From Ipomoea triloba (Eukaryota; Streptophyta; Magnoliopsida; Solanales; Convolvulaceae), in the NCBI RefSeq assembly GCF_003576645.1, contig NC_044917.1, forward strand, positions 8,961,596 through 9,025,595: a DNA stretch of 64,000 bases, written 5' to 3'. The notes below the pieces were generated by a model that saw only the letters and a list, made by a program, of their open reading frames with translations, had not been told where the DNA came from and did no database searches. Below are positions 1-9,905 of this stretch, piece by piece. The stretch's first letter is position 1, and each line of letters begins with the position of its first letter. A program made the translations under genes and the position numbers.

Positions 1-1230
1 TTTGGTTTTCATGATATACAAGATAGTATCATGCAGAATGAATGATTGTTTCTATTAAGGTGATTGTATAGTCCTCTATTTAATTAACATTCTGTAATCT
101 AATTGATGGTGTATAATAGTAGATTGATGAAGCGTGGGCTTCTTGTTTTATATTAAAACCATTTTCATTCTTTCAATCATTATGATAGTTTTCATTGCTT
201 TTTCCACATAAGTGTACCAAGGGCTGTTCTTTTATTAGCACTTGTTATCGTTCACATGCATTTGTGCCATTGCTTTTCCTGTTAAGAAATTTAGAAAAGG
301 ATTTGTTAGCAACTCAGCAAATGCTATACTCCAACCTCTTCTTAGCCTTTTGAGATGTTCAGGGTCTTTCATAAATCACTGGGTTGATTTACCATTGTAT
401 TTGATAATTTGGAAAAAGTTAAATAAAATAATCAAGTCCTTTTGCTGGAATGGATAATTTGGTAAAACTCTATATGTATCGTATTTTTTACTTTTCTTTA
501 GTTATTTCCTCCCAAACCAAGTAACAACTCCTTTTCTATAAGTTTGGAATAGTTTGGCTCCATTATAACTTTGTTTTTCAAGGATAACTTGTGTTATTAA
601 AGGCTTCTATATAGGTTGAGGGAGATTGACCTCATTGACATAGAAACTTAGTAAATCTAAGTGCTTTGAAATTTTAGTTATGAAATGAAAATAGAAGTGA
701 TGCATTTCTGGAGTGAATGGTAATGCTTTTCTAGTTTCTGTTAACCTAGAAATAACATAAGAATGGTAGCAGAAGGATGTTAAATGGCATTATACACTAA
801 AAAGACATGACCTTGTCCATGGAGGTTTTCCATCTATAGGCAAGCACCAAAAGCATTTTTGCATACATTTCATGAAAAGCATTTATTTAATTCTTTTAAA
901 GATAAACTCAGTATTAGTAATTTGCCTTTGGAGTTCATCCATCCAAAGCGTTGATATCCTTTTTTTATACATGACATATTTCTCACGTGTGATTGTGGGC
1001 CTTTTAGTTTGGACACTTAGATTTCATTTGCTTGAGCAATTCTAGTCTTTGCATTAGAATTGTTTGCTTCCCCTTCATATTGCACCTAGTAATGCTATTT
1101 ATTGATTGTTGCCTGCTGCAATTGGAGGCATGTATTGGATGACAGTCTAAAAGGAGCATTTTCCTCTGCTGAGTTGTATAATTTCATCTCATTTGTTCTG
1201 GAATCATTAATCAAAATTATTATTTGGCAG
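1..1230 (+). other. Upstream intron or 5' region of the SDH7-like gene
   Basis: No convincing exon is visible before the acceptor at 1229-1230. The next exon starts in mid-protein, so this stretch is most simply an intron whose first exon lies left of the window or is too short or diverged for me to see. About 985-1200 is similar to WLIM1 intron 1 at 11130-11345. The rest is ordinary AT-rich DNA. Confidence 0.5.
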
Positions 1231-1920
1231 CTACTAGCAGACGACTCGTCACTGAGACGCTTTAAATCAAATACAAAGAGTGTACGAACCCTCAAGAGGG
1301 TGGGAGATGTTCTCACTGTTGTTGTTGTAGCAGGTACTTCATTGTCTTTGCCTTTAATTGGTTGATTTCTTTTTATTTTATTTTCCTGTTGGCTAAAATT
1401 CTATTGAATCAGTTTGTAAAAGTTAGAGGATTAGATATAAGATATTTTCCTGATGATTTTCTTCTAAAATCACACAAGTGTTTGTTATCCAGCTAATATT
1501 TTTTTTCTCTGGATATATTGACTTCAAGATTTGGGATTGTTGTTTACTGATGACTTTACTATGAAGTATGAACCCTATAAAATGTACTTGAAATCCCCAT
1601 CGTATTTGTCATTACATATTTGTGTAATGATCACAACAGTAGAAAGTATGTCTGGTCTTCTGCTCTTAGTTACACATAAAGAGCATTAAGTTCTGAGGCT
1701 ATTTTGTTACAAGTTGTACTCCATGAGTTCTTGGACACTAGTTGCCCAGCTCTGTATTATGAAAACCTTTTGTTGATTATAGTTGATACTCTTAATGTCT
1801 TTCACGGGCATTTGTTGATCAAGTTTTCTTGATTGAATACTTTCAGGATGTTGTTATGAAATTTATGTGAAAGCCGTTATGAGGGAAGAAGCTAGGAAGA
1901 AGGCAAGTGGAAGCACCTAG
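1231..1920 (+). CDS. SDH7: SDH7-like mitochondrial small membrane protein, 3' part (two exons)
   Basis: Exons are 1231-1333 and 1847-1920. The first ends one base into a codon before a GT donor, and the second completes that codon and stops with TAG at 1918-1920. The visible 58 residues start [13 protein letters not shown] and contain one hydrophobic helix ([17 protein letters not shown]) followed by a short basic tail, [13 protein letters not shown]. This matches my memory of plant succinate dehydrogenase subunit 7, a plant-specific single-helix subunit of respiratory complex II in the inner mitochondrial membrane; I could not check this by search. The N-terminal part, expected to carry a targeting region, is missing: its exon lies outside the window or beyond a long intron. 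The second exon is followed within 300 bases by a minus-strand WLIM1 pseudogene fragment. Confidence 0.6.
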
Positions 1921-2224
1921 TGGTGGCTCATGATTCTATTCTGCATATTTGCAATCCCTTCATTCTCTGAAGCGTATAGGGAATAAGTCAAGGGAACAGC
2001 TGTTTGAATATTTAGTGCAAGAAACTCATGGCTTAAGGCCCCGCTGTATGCTCATAGCAAAGCTGAGAACTTGATGCACCAATTTTTCCTTTTAAGAAAC
2101 TCATGTTTTAAGTAGGTGAAAATAGAAATAAGGTTGGGTGGCTCTTTGAACCCAAAAAGCCTAAATGTGATTCCATTTGTTTTATAGTTTGCTGATACTT
2201 ATGATTGAGTTTTGCCTTTGTATT

Positions 2225-2545
2225 CTGTTGATAGCCCCAGTGTGGTTCGGGCCTCTGGCACTATTTGAAAAGAGCTAATTTCACTTAAAAAGGTTTTGAA
2301 AGTGAGAATCACTTGTCTTAACCCAACTTTTCTAGTCTAGCTTAATAAGATTTGGCAATACCTTACCTTTTCAATTGATGTTGAGTTCTTGCAAACATGC
2401 TTCAATCTTTGCTGCTCGTCCAATTTAGCAGAAAGTTGACCAAAACAAAACTATAAATTCTGTGCCTAGCTTAACCATCTAGGAACTAGATGTCAATACC
2501 TCATCAGCTGCTCTTTAATTTGTGAGGTCGTGTAAAGGGAAATAA
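2225..2545 (-). pseudogene. WLIM1 pseudogene fragment that keeps an intron
   Basis: Read on the minus strand, about 2510-2320 aligns with WLIM1 from the end of exon 3 through intron 3 and exon 4 into intron 4. Shared marks are the intron start around CTAGATGGTTAAG, the exon 4 part GAAGCATGTTTGC (WLIM1: CAAGCATGTTTGC), and the exon end AATTGAAAAGGTAAG, followed in both by ATTGCnAAATnTTATTAAGCT. About 35 bases of exon 4, covering the first zinc cysteines of LIM domain 2, are deleted. Fainter similarity to exon 5 (GGCCCGAACCAC) continues to about 2225, and to the end of intron 2 up to about 2545. Because introns are kept, this is a DNA-level duplication, not a retrocopy. Confidence 0.75.
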
Positions 2546-2559
2546 TAATTCTAAATAAT

Positions 2560-4470
2560 GTTTTCCAAAGATATAATCACACAAAATTCAAGCCTTTATC
2601 ATAAACAACTTCTTTAAAACTGATTTCCTTCCTCTCGAGAATGCTAGGAACATTAAAACGTCAACTTCTCATGATACAATAGATTATCTATATATTTAAG
2701 CTCTCAAATATATAATTTTACCCGTTGATCAAACCAATTAACACAATCAACCAACAATTAACTGTTAACACAATCAACTAATTGCTAATTGTTAACAACT
2801 AGGGGTAATTGCCAAACAAGGCTCAAGTATGGTGAAATACTGAAATGGAACTTGGTTATATTACCATTTCACTCAATTGCATTACAAATTATAGGTAAAA
2901 CCGAATTTGGTAATTGCTTTTGAAGATCCTGTTTCGTAGTTAATTAATAAAAAAGCTTGTTTTGGTCGTAGACAATTTTAATTTTTTAATACATTAATTC
3001 CTTTCAAAATTGAACTATTGTTGAATTCTATTTGAAGAGTTTCTCAACATTTGTTGTATAAGATTTGAACATGAGGCATTACGTGAGATAAATTAAATTC
3101 TTTTCACATGGATTACAAGTTATTGTGGTAAAGTTAATTTGTGCTTTAAATAACAAGCATTTTTCAATAAATCAAAAATAGTTTATAAATATTCGTCATT
3201 TAAATTAATATTTAAACAATTATTTTCAATTTATTCTAATAAAGTTTTCAAATTAGACTTTTTTTTTTTGAAAGGCAAATTAGACTTCAATCTTAAGTAT
3301 TTTTTAAAAGTTTGGGTGGAAATGTCAAATAAACAATCAAACTAGTAACAATAGTGTAGTTAGCCAGTAGTTATACCATGGACCCGTCACAATTTACATA
3401 CTAAATTTTCATAATTAAATGTTCACAATTTGAATTGTCGCGACCGGAGTCCATAGAATAATTTGCCACTATTAGCCTCCTAAATTTGAAAAAGCTAGTA
3501 CATTTGAATTTTTATTTTTATTTTTTGAATTCATTAGTCTAATTGCATTTTTGTTATTAGTTTGAGAATTTATTTGACTATTTTTTCCTATAATTTTTTT
3601 AAAAATAATCCTATCATATTGAATTTTTTTTTTTATAATTGGTATTCTTTAGGGTGTTGATGTGTACAAAATTTTAGCTCAAAATATCTTGAGGAGTTAA
3701 GAACCAATTTTATGTTTTCTTTCTCAATCTTTAATTCATTTGAGTTTTAACGAAATGAGGTAATTTATTTTATAGCTACAAATGATTATTTGAGTAATGT
3801 TAATTGTTGAATATTGATTGTGATTGATTAGTACTTTAATTAATTCATATACTATAAGAATATTTTGTTGAAATAAAATATGACGAATTAATATAATTTT
3901 TTAAACAAATTAATCATTTAATTATCAATTATGGAACTATAGTAGTTTACTATTTATTTTGATTATATAATTTTATTTATATTTTTTTCATTGAAAATTT
4001 ATTTAATTATGCAATGTGCTTCATTTACATTTGTAAAAATATAGGGAAAAAAAGTTGAAAAATATGTTATCATCAATGGACCCATTCCGCCTCCCTTGTG
4101 AGTTGTGAGCCCCCACACTAAAACTCCAAAGCCACCTTTTAATTTTTGAAAAAGAAAAGAAAAAATTTGGCTTTTCTTTTATTAGTTAATGTGGATTTAA
4201 AAAAAAAACATACACACACACAAAAGAGAAGACATATCATATATAAAAATGCTACGATCTATTTTGTGAGTAAGAGTGATTAAAGTCATGCAAGGATCGA
4301 CAAATGAGAAAAATATAGTGATATTTTGATAAATATTACAAAAAAAAAATATACAACTAAAGTGCACTAAACAAATTTATAAAGTGTACTCAATGAAATA
4401 TAGATTTACACTCAACATTTGTGGCTGTAAAAATGAATTCGATGAAATATAAAAGTATCCTTAAAACGGG
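2560..4470. other. AT-rich intergenic DNA
   Basis: No gene is seen. The stretch has short A/T runs, AT-rich filler and a possible MITE-like part near 2700-2960 (repeated AACACAATCAAC, then AATTGCCAAACAAGGC). A purine/CA run lies at 4200-4225. Confidence 0.6.
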
Positions 4471-4477
4471 GTTATAC

Positions 4478-4660
4478 GGGTGTGCACTGGGTAAATCACG
4501 TCTTGTGAGTTGTGACCTTAATTGTTAAAGGATCACAAGAAATTGACCAGCTTAAACTAAGAAGGTCAATACGCCGCTCCCCGTTGAAGGTAAGATTTGA
4601 GCTTGTAACCTTGTGGTTATCAAATCAATCGTCTGACCAACATTGTTGGGTTGCCCTTAT
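4478..4660 (-). mobile_element. tRNA-derived SINE, family 1 (degenerate copy)
   Basis: Shares ordered blocks with the copies at 11.99, 18.65, 19.98 and 47.58 kb: GGGTAAAT-, AAAGGATCACAAG, AAACTAAGAAGG, TTGTAACCTTGTGGTTA and GTTGGGTTGCCC. Read on the minus strand, the element starts with a tRNA-like head (B-box-like region near GAGCTTGTAACC in this orientation). No flanking duplication was identified. Confidence 0.6.
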
Positions 4661-4771
4661 ACTTTAATATATCATTGTGTGCACTTTACATTTTAAAATG
4701 CTTTTCAAAATGTCACCAATTTTATTTTTTTTTAATTTTCAAGTCATTGATCATTACAAATTGACAACTAG

Positions 4772-4775
<4 letters not shown>

Positions 4776-4811
<36 letters not shown>
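4776..4811. repeat. (ATT)n microsatellite
   Basis: About twelve ATT units, about 40 bases left of the LTR element. Confidence 0.9.
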
Positions 4812-4853
4812 TTATAGAGATTTGTTTTCACTTGAATTTTTTCAAACACATAC

Positions 4854-5225
4854 TGATGGATTTAATTAATCGGGGTGTCCCGAATTATTAAATCCAATAA
4901 TTAAGAACGAATAACTGATATGAAAATGTAATAGCAAAATGATAATACCATAAGTCATGGAGACAAATTATATTGATAATTCGTGTTAGGACGATAATTG
5001 TTTAGACAGGGTACGATGAAGGTGTCTTGTAATGCTAAGACAATGGCCTTTTATACAAGGAAATCCCAACCAAATTGGGCTAAATTCGCGGAGGGCCACA
5101 AGACTAAGTCGAGGCCCATGTAGTGGGCTCACGAGACTAAGTCAAGGCCCATCATTGTGGGCCTCGAGTTATGCACTTCCGAACCCCGGGTCTCTATTAT
5201 ATTGGGCCATTTCTAATATCCATCA
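4854..5225 (-). repeat. 3' LTR of the LARD element
   Basis: Nearly identical to 7511-7830 over the block that starts GATAATACCATAAGTCA and runs to ATCCATCA. It is longer by about 50 bases because it carries extra AT-rich sequence after TTTAATTAA and a short TAATAGCAAA-type insertion. Confidence 0.88.
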
Positions 5226-5579
5226 TCAGTCCCCCACTCTCTAAGCTGCGAGAAGTCGTCAGCGAAAGAGAGTAAACATCCGGCCCAATCGAAGCCACTC
5301 GGGGCGCTATGCTTGGATGAATGCTTCCGGTCAACTTGAACGAAAGCACTTTGTTTGCTTACAGACCTTTTAAGCCTACACCACCAGCCTTGCGATCTAA
5401 GTCCTCTCCGTCCGAGCAACGCGGGGTTGCTTAGATTTTTGCTCGCATAATGTTGTATATATATTTTTGTTTTTTGTTTTGTGTTTGTATTTTCTTTCTT
5501 TTGCTTTTTCTTATTGTTTGCTTTTTCGCGTTGGCGTTAGACCAAGGTACCTCAACCCTCAGCCCTTAGCACACCCGTT

Positions 5580-5920
5580 CGATGGTAGGCGAGATTAATC
5601 CTCGGAGGTTAAATACCGTACCCTCACTAGGGTGTAAGTTGTTCTAAGTCGAGACCATTTCGTCTTACGCCTAGAGACTCTTCTGTTCGGCAATAGCGAG
5701 GTCGGGCCCCGTATCGCCCCTAGGGTGTTTAGTCGTCCTAAGTCGAGGCCATTTGGCCTTGCGTCTAAGGACTCTTCCATTCGGCAATAGTCAAGGTCGG
5801 ACCTCGTATCGCCCCTAGAGAGTTTAGTCATTTTAAGCTGAAACCTTTGGCTTATAGACTTAAAGACTTGCCCGTTCGGCGATAGGCGAGGTCGGACCTC
5901 GTATCGCCCTTAGGGAATTA
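5580..5920. repeat. Tandem repeat, period about 95 bp
   Basis: About three and a half diverged units. GTCGAGACCATTT (5648) recurs as GTCGAGGCCATTT (5742) and CTGAAACCTTTGG (5837). CGTATCGCCCCTAGGG (near 5711) recurs about 94-95 bases later twice. It lies in the 3' part of the LARD interior and accounts for the open frames there. Confidence 0.8.
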
Positions 5921-6282
5921 GCCGCTTAAATGATGTGGGCTAAGAATCGTGATCGCCGAGAGGTCGGCCTTCGAGTTTTTATTGAGAATTCGGCTACGGA
6001 GCCTATTGGAGGATCAACCAATCTTGGTCTCTCTCCCCCTCCCTTGAATAATAGCAAAATGAGTACATAACGAAATTTGCTACTTTATTATGAAGTGAAA
6101 CTCAAGGGGCCGGACCACCTTATGTGCAATAAGCCAATAATAGACTTTTCCGTTAAGTAGTGAGTGGGGGCAGACCCTGTACCACCACTAGAGAATGCCA
6201 AGGTCAGGGCCGGCGCGCATGACCATGACCATGGATTGATTATTCTGCCTAGAGTTCGGTGGTGAGGTCGGACCTCACAACG

Positions 6283-7300
6283 TCACCAGGGAGAACCAAT
6301 AATAATAATAATAATAAAATGTAGTAAACTCCTACGTGACAAGATGAGAAGATCTATCAGATGTACACCGATTCTTTCTAACGCATCTTCCCCTGGATAT
6401 AAGACATTCTCACGGTCAAATGCACGTCCCCGCCGCTGCCGATCTGATTCATCAATCTTCAATATACTTTCTGGTGGAAGTATTTTGTTGCTGCTATATC
6501 CCTTTGGGTATGATAATCTATCCAAAAATGGGTTCATAGTCAGGTTAAAAACTGCTAGGGAATTATCACGGTGATCCATTAAAAATGCTTCGCATCATCT
6601 CCTTTGCCTCAAAAATCTGTCACAGGCATTACAAGTTCCCCATGAACAGACCCAATAACATTGTTAAGAACCACTGCACGATCTCCACAGTTGTATTTGT
6701 CACAATGGTAGACATTGCTGCCATTCTGATTTATTCCAACTAGTGCCTGCGATTACGCCGGAGCTTCCGTGGAGAACCTTGGCTCAGTCTAATTGCCTCC
6801 CCCGCCGCGGGCGCCGTCGCAGCGTCTCGCCATCTTCACGGTGCCACTTTGGAAGAGCGATCTGGTTGGCTCCTCTTCTTGTTGTGGCGACGGTTATATG
6901 AATAATAACAATGCTTCATCGCCCTTCTGCCGAAGCCGTGGACGCTATGTTTGAAGTAACATAATTCATCCTCTTCCTTCGCGTAAAAATCTCCCCGCCG
7001 GATTAAACCTGGTCGATCGCCGTTAGAGTGAACGGCGGCGACTTCTACGGGAGCGGAACTGAATACGAAATCAAGTCGAGGCTTTTAGTTAATTCGATCG
7101 GCTTCCGATGCACCGTACTCGGATCCGAATCTGGTGGCATCATTTTGTGTGCCGGAATCTCCGTGCGACCGAAGAGCTTGGATGATCAAACCATGGGATT
7201 GAGCACAGAAGCGATCCTTAGGTTAATCTGGATACCGTTTGAATATTTTCATGACATACAGAAGCTAACCCTTGGATTTAGCACAATTTAGGTAGCCAAC
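6283..7300. other. GC-rich gene-like cargo inside the LARD element
   Basis: This kilobase is much more GC-rich and codon-like than its surroundings. On the minus strand, 6750-6590 reads as an open stretch with VYHCDKYNCGDRAVV and VIGSVHGELVMPV. After frame changes, 6579-6340 reads as another open stretch (KILPPESILKIDESD, RENVLYPGEDALERIG). On the plus strand 7028-7291 is open for 87 codons (NGGDFYGSGTEYEIKS). I recognise none of these. Frame changes and stops suggest captured, decayed fragments of host genes, possibly more than one. A transposon-specific non-coding origin is the alternative. Confidence 0.5.
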
Positions 7301-7510
7301 AATGTTGGAAATCTGATCTCTTTCAATCAGAATTTCTCAACACATGCGTGCATGCTTGTGATTAAGCATGCCTAATGTAAATGCCCCACCAAAACCCCAA
7401 CACTGTACCGTCAAAGGTTTTTGTGTGATAGATATATGGTTGATTTAGTTGGAGATGTTGTTTAGGAGCATGCTCGAGCTTGTATGTCGAGCTCTCAACG
7501 AAAGCACCAA

Positions 7511-7830
7511 TGATGGATTTAATTAACAACTAATATGAAAATGATAATACCATAAGTCACGGAAACAAATTATATTGATAATTCGTGTTAGGATGATAAT
7601 TGTTTAGACATGGTATGATGAAGGTGTCTTGTAATGCTAAGACAATGGCCTTTTATACAAGGAAATCCCAACCAAATTGGGCTAAATTCGCGGAGGGCCA
7701 TAAGACTAAGTCGAGGCCCATATAGTGGGCCCACGAGACTAAGTCAAGGCCCATCATTGTGGGGCCTCAAGTTATGCACTTCTGAACCCCGGGTCTCTAT
7801 TATATTGGGTCATTTCTAATATATCCATCA
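7511..7830 (-). repeat. 5' LTR of the LARD element
   Basis: 320-bp direct repeat of 4854-5225 with the same TGATGGAT and ATCCATCA ends, directly followed by the CATAC target duplication. Confidence 0.88.
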
Positions 7831-7835
7831 CATAC

Positions 7836-9740
7836 ATACATACATATTACATACACACACATATATATACATCTAAATTTTACTCCCTTATTTTTATTCG
7901 TTGATGTTGTAAGTAATGACAAATTATATTTAAAACTGATCCAAAATGTTATATTAAAAATTTAAATGAGGTTGTAAAAATTGAGAGTTTAATTGGAAGT
8001 AGTATTATACTGTTATCCATATATAAAACAAGTGATAAAATTTGAATGCGAAAAGAATAATTGAGGGATGAGTTGTATATGGTGCGTGAGTCACCGACTA
8101 GGCGACTATCCAGACCCATATGGGCCCCTTAGCTTATTTTATATGTCATGACAAAAAAATAATTCAAAACAAAAAGCAAATCATTCTTTATTGGTCAATT
8201 TACGTTTTGGCCTTTTACCTATATTTGACATATGCTTTCTGCATTTTTACAGACAAACATACTTTTCTATTTTATTACTTTAATTAATTAATTAATTAAT
8301 TAATAATAATACTTAATATATTCAATTTTTAAATAAATATATTTTTCAACTTGTCACCGTTATTTCACTCATTGTACGTATTTACATTATCATTATCATC
8401 ATTATTTTTTCACTAACTGATTATGTTATTATATATTATATCACGTTATTAAATAATAAGAATTCAATTTACGGAAATAATAACTTGTATTACATTTTAA
8501 CTTTAAGTACAAAAAGAATAATTTTGTCTCATGGGACTAGTTTAGTTTATTGACTTTATTTGACTGATTACCTTAGAAGAGGTGTTTGGTAAATAAATGT
8601 TAGCTGATTGAATTAGTAAATTTGAATAGTTGATAGCAGTAGTTTATTGTATAAATATATTTGATAAATTAATTATTAGCTGATAATTAATTATATGAAA
8701 AATAACTTTTTAAAAAAGTTGATTGAATAAATTACTTTTGAATAAATTTTTTTAATTTTTAATATTTTGAGACATTAAGATGTTAAAAAAAACTAATTAA
8801 TCAACCACTTAAAAAAAAAAAAAAGTGAATTTGATTTGCAGAAGCGGCTAAAGATGCAAAAGGAGCAGACAATAATATCTCCGAATCCCAATACTAAATA
8901 CTCCCTTGTCCAATTTACCGCCCTCTACTTTTGGCTGTAATACCGCAAGCCCTCTCTATCCGACACGTGTAATTCAAAGCTCACTATTAATCATTAAAGA
9001 CTAATAACGTATGTCTATATGAGTTGTTACGAACTTCCATGGTGAATAAATATTGTCTCGTAAAAAATTATAAGTATTTGAATTATATTCTGAATTCTGA
9101 GTCAGAAGTATGAGATAAATTTAGATAATTTAATTTTGAAATTCAATAGTAAATTACATATTTATACATACAAGAATAATAAAACGGCCCTGCAAGAATC
9201 ACATTTCATTCGTAGTAGGGATCGAATCCTCGTTATATCGTCAAAAGCAAGTCTTAAGAGACTTTTTAACTACGGTTACAGAATACTAGATTATTGTTAC
9301 GAGGGTATATTTTAAAATTATTTACAAATCATTAATGCGGTATCTATTCATAACTACGTTCATATCCCACTGAGGCTCAAACTCACCACCTCCCATATAA
9401 AGAGAAGAGTTTGATGCCACTGGACTACAAGGTCCTTGGTAAATTGATATACTTAGTTTTATATTATTTTTAAAAGTTTAGGTGCATATAATAATTGTAA
9501 AATACGACATCATTGTAAATTTGATGATATCCATCTGGCGGAACACAAATATACTCTTATTATAGTGAAAACATTTTAAAAAGGAAAATTATGTTAATTA
9601 TATTTCGAGAAATAAATAGTGTGTACAAATTTGTAACCAACTATTATAAGAATAAGAAGTAGATTCATATAATAGCATTGCTTATGTTATAAAGCATCAT
9701 TAACTGCCAGTTTTACCGAATTACCCCTACATTTGGAAGC
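7836..9740. other. AT-rich intergenic DNA upstream of WLIM1
   Basis: No gene is visible. It holds a short CATA/CA run at 7831-7870, a TTAA repeat near 8280-8304 and a SINE-like piece near 9360-9440. The WLIM1 promoter should lie in the right-hand end, but I see no decisive element. Confidence 0.5.
9360..9440 (-). mobile_element. SINE family 2 fragment
   Basis: On the minus strand it reads ACCTTGTAGTCCAGTGGCAT, then GGGAGGTGGTGAGTTTGAGC. This tRNA-like head is shared with 20745, 26700, 31215 and 53735 (A-box AGTGGCAT, B-box GTTTGAGC). Confidence 0.7.
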
Positions 9741-9857
9741 TAACCGTTGCCGCATATCCTCGTTCACACCTGTCAGAGTGAATATAACGCCCGCACTTCC
9801 CTTCTCATTAGCTGTAAAACAATCAAAACATTTTTCAAACATATTCAAAGATTACTA

Positions 9858-9905
9858 GAAAAGATTGAGAGGAGAGATAGAGAGAGAGAGAGATTGAGAG
9901 GAGAG
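9858..9905 (+). promoter_or_regulatory. GA-rich 5' leader of WLIM1
   Basis: A run of GAGA units, including GAGAGGAGAGAT twice, ends at the WLIM1 start codon. Purine-rich leaders of this kind are common in plant genes, and similar runs precede the PADRE and NAT genes here. A regulatory role is inferred only. Confidence 0.5.

Larger units (their letters stand above)
4854..7830 (-). mobile_element. Non-autonomous LTR retrotransposon (LARD-type), minus orientation
   Basis: Two direct repeats, 4854-5225 (372 bp) and 7511-7830 (320 bp), both start TGATGGAT and end ATCCATCA. The whole is flanked by CATAC at 4849-4853 and 7831-7835, a perfect 5-bp target duplication. On the minus strand the sequence next to the right LTR is TTGGTGCTTTCGTTGAGAG (7492-7510), a primer-binding-type region I associate with plant Ty3/Gypsy elements. 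A purine-rich GAGAGTGGGGGACTGA lies directly before the left LTR. This fixes the orientation: 5' LTR on the right, 3' LTR on the left. The 2.3-kb interior encodes no gag, protease, RT or integrase that I recognise. It holds a tandem repeat, an (AAT)n run and GC-rich gene-like DNA, so the element must have moved with proteins supplied in trans. Confidence 0.88.

Noticed and set aside
5595..5831. 78-codon minus-strand frame
   Set aside because: Produced by the 95-bp tandem repeat; its protein simply repeats the unit.
7028..7291. 87-codon open frame as an independent gene
   Set aside because: It begins with a non-ATG codon, lies inside the LTR element interior, has no recognised domain, and GC-rich DNA gives long frames by chance. 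Kept only as cargo.
9747..9905. An N-terminal extension of WLIM1 by 53 codons in the same frame
   Set aside because: It begins with a non-ATG codon, reads through the GA-rich leader, and would precede the conserved LIM protein start at 9906.
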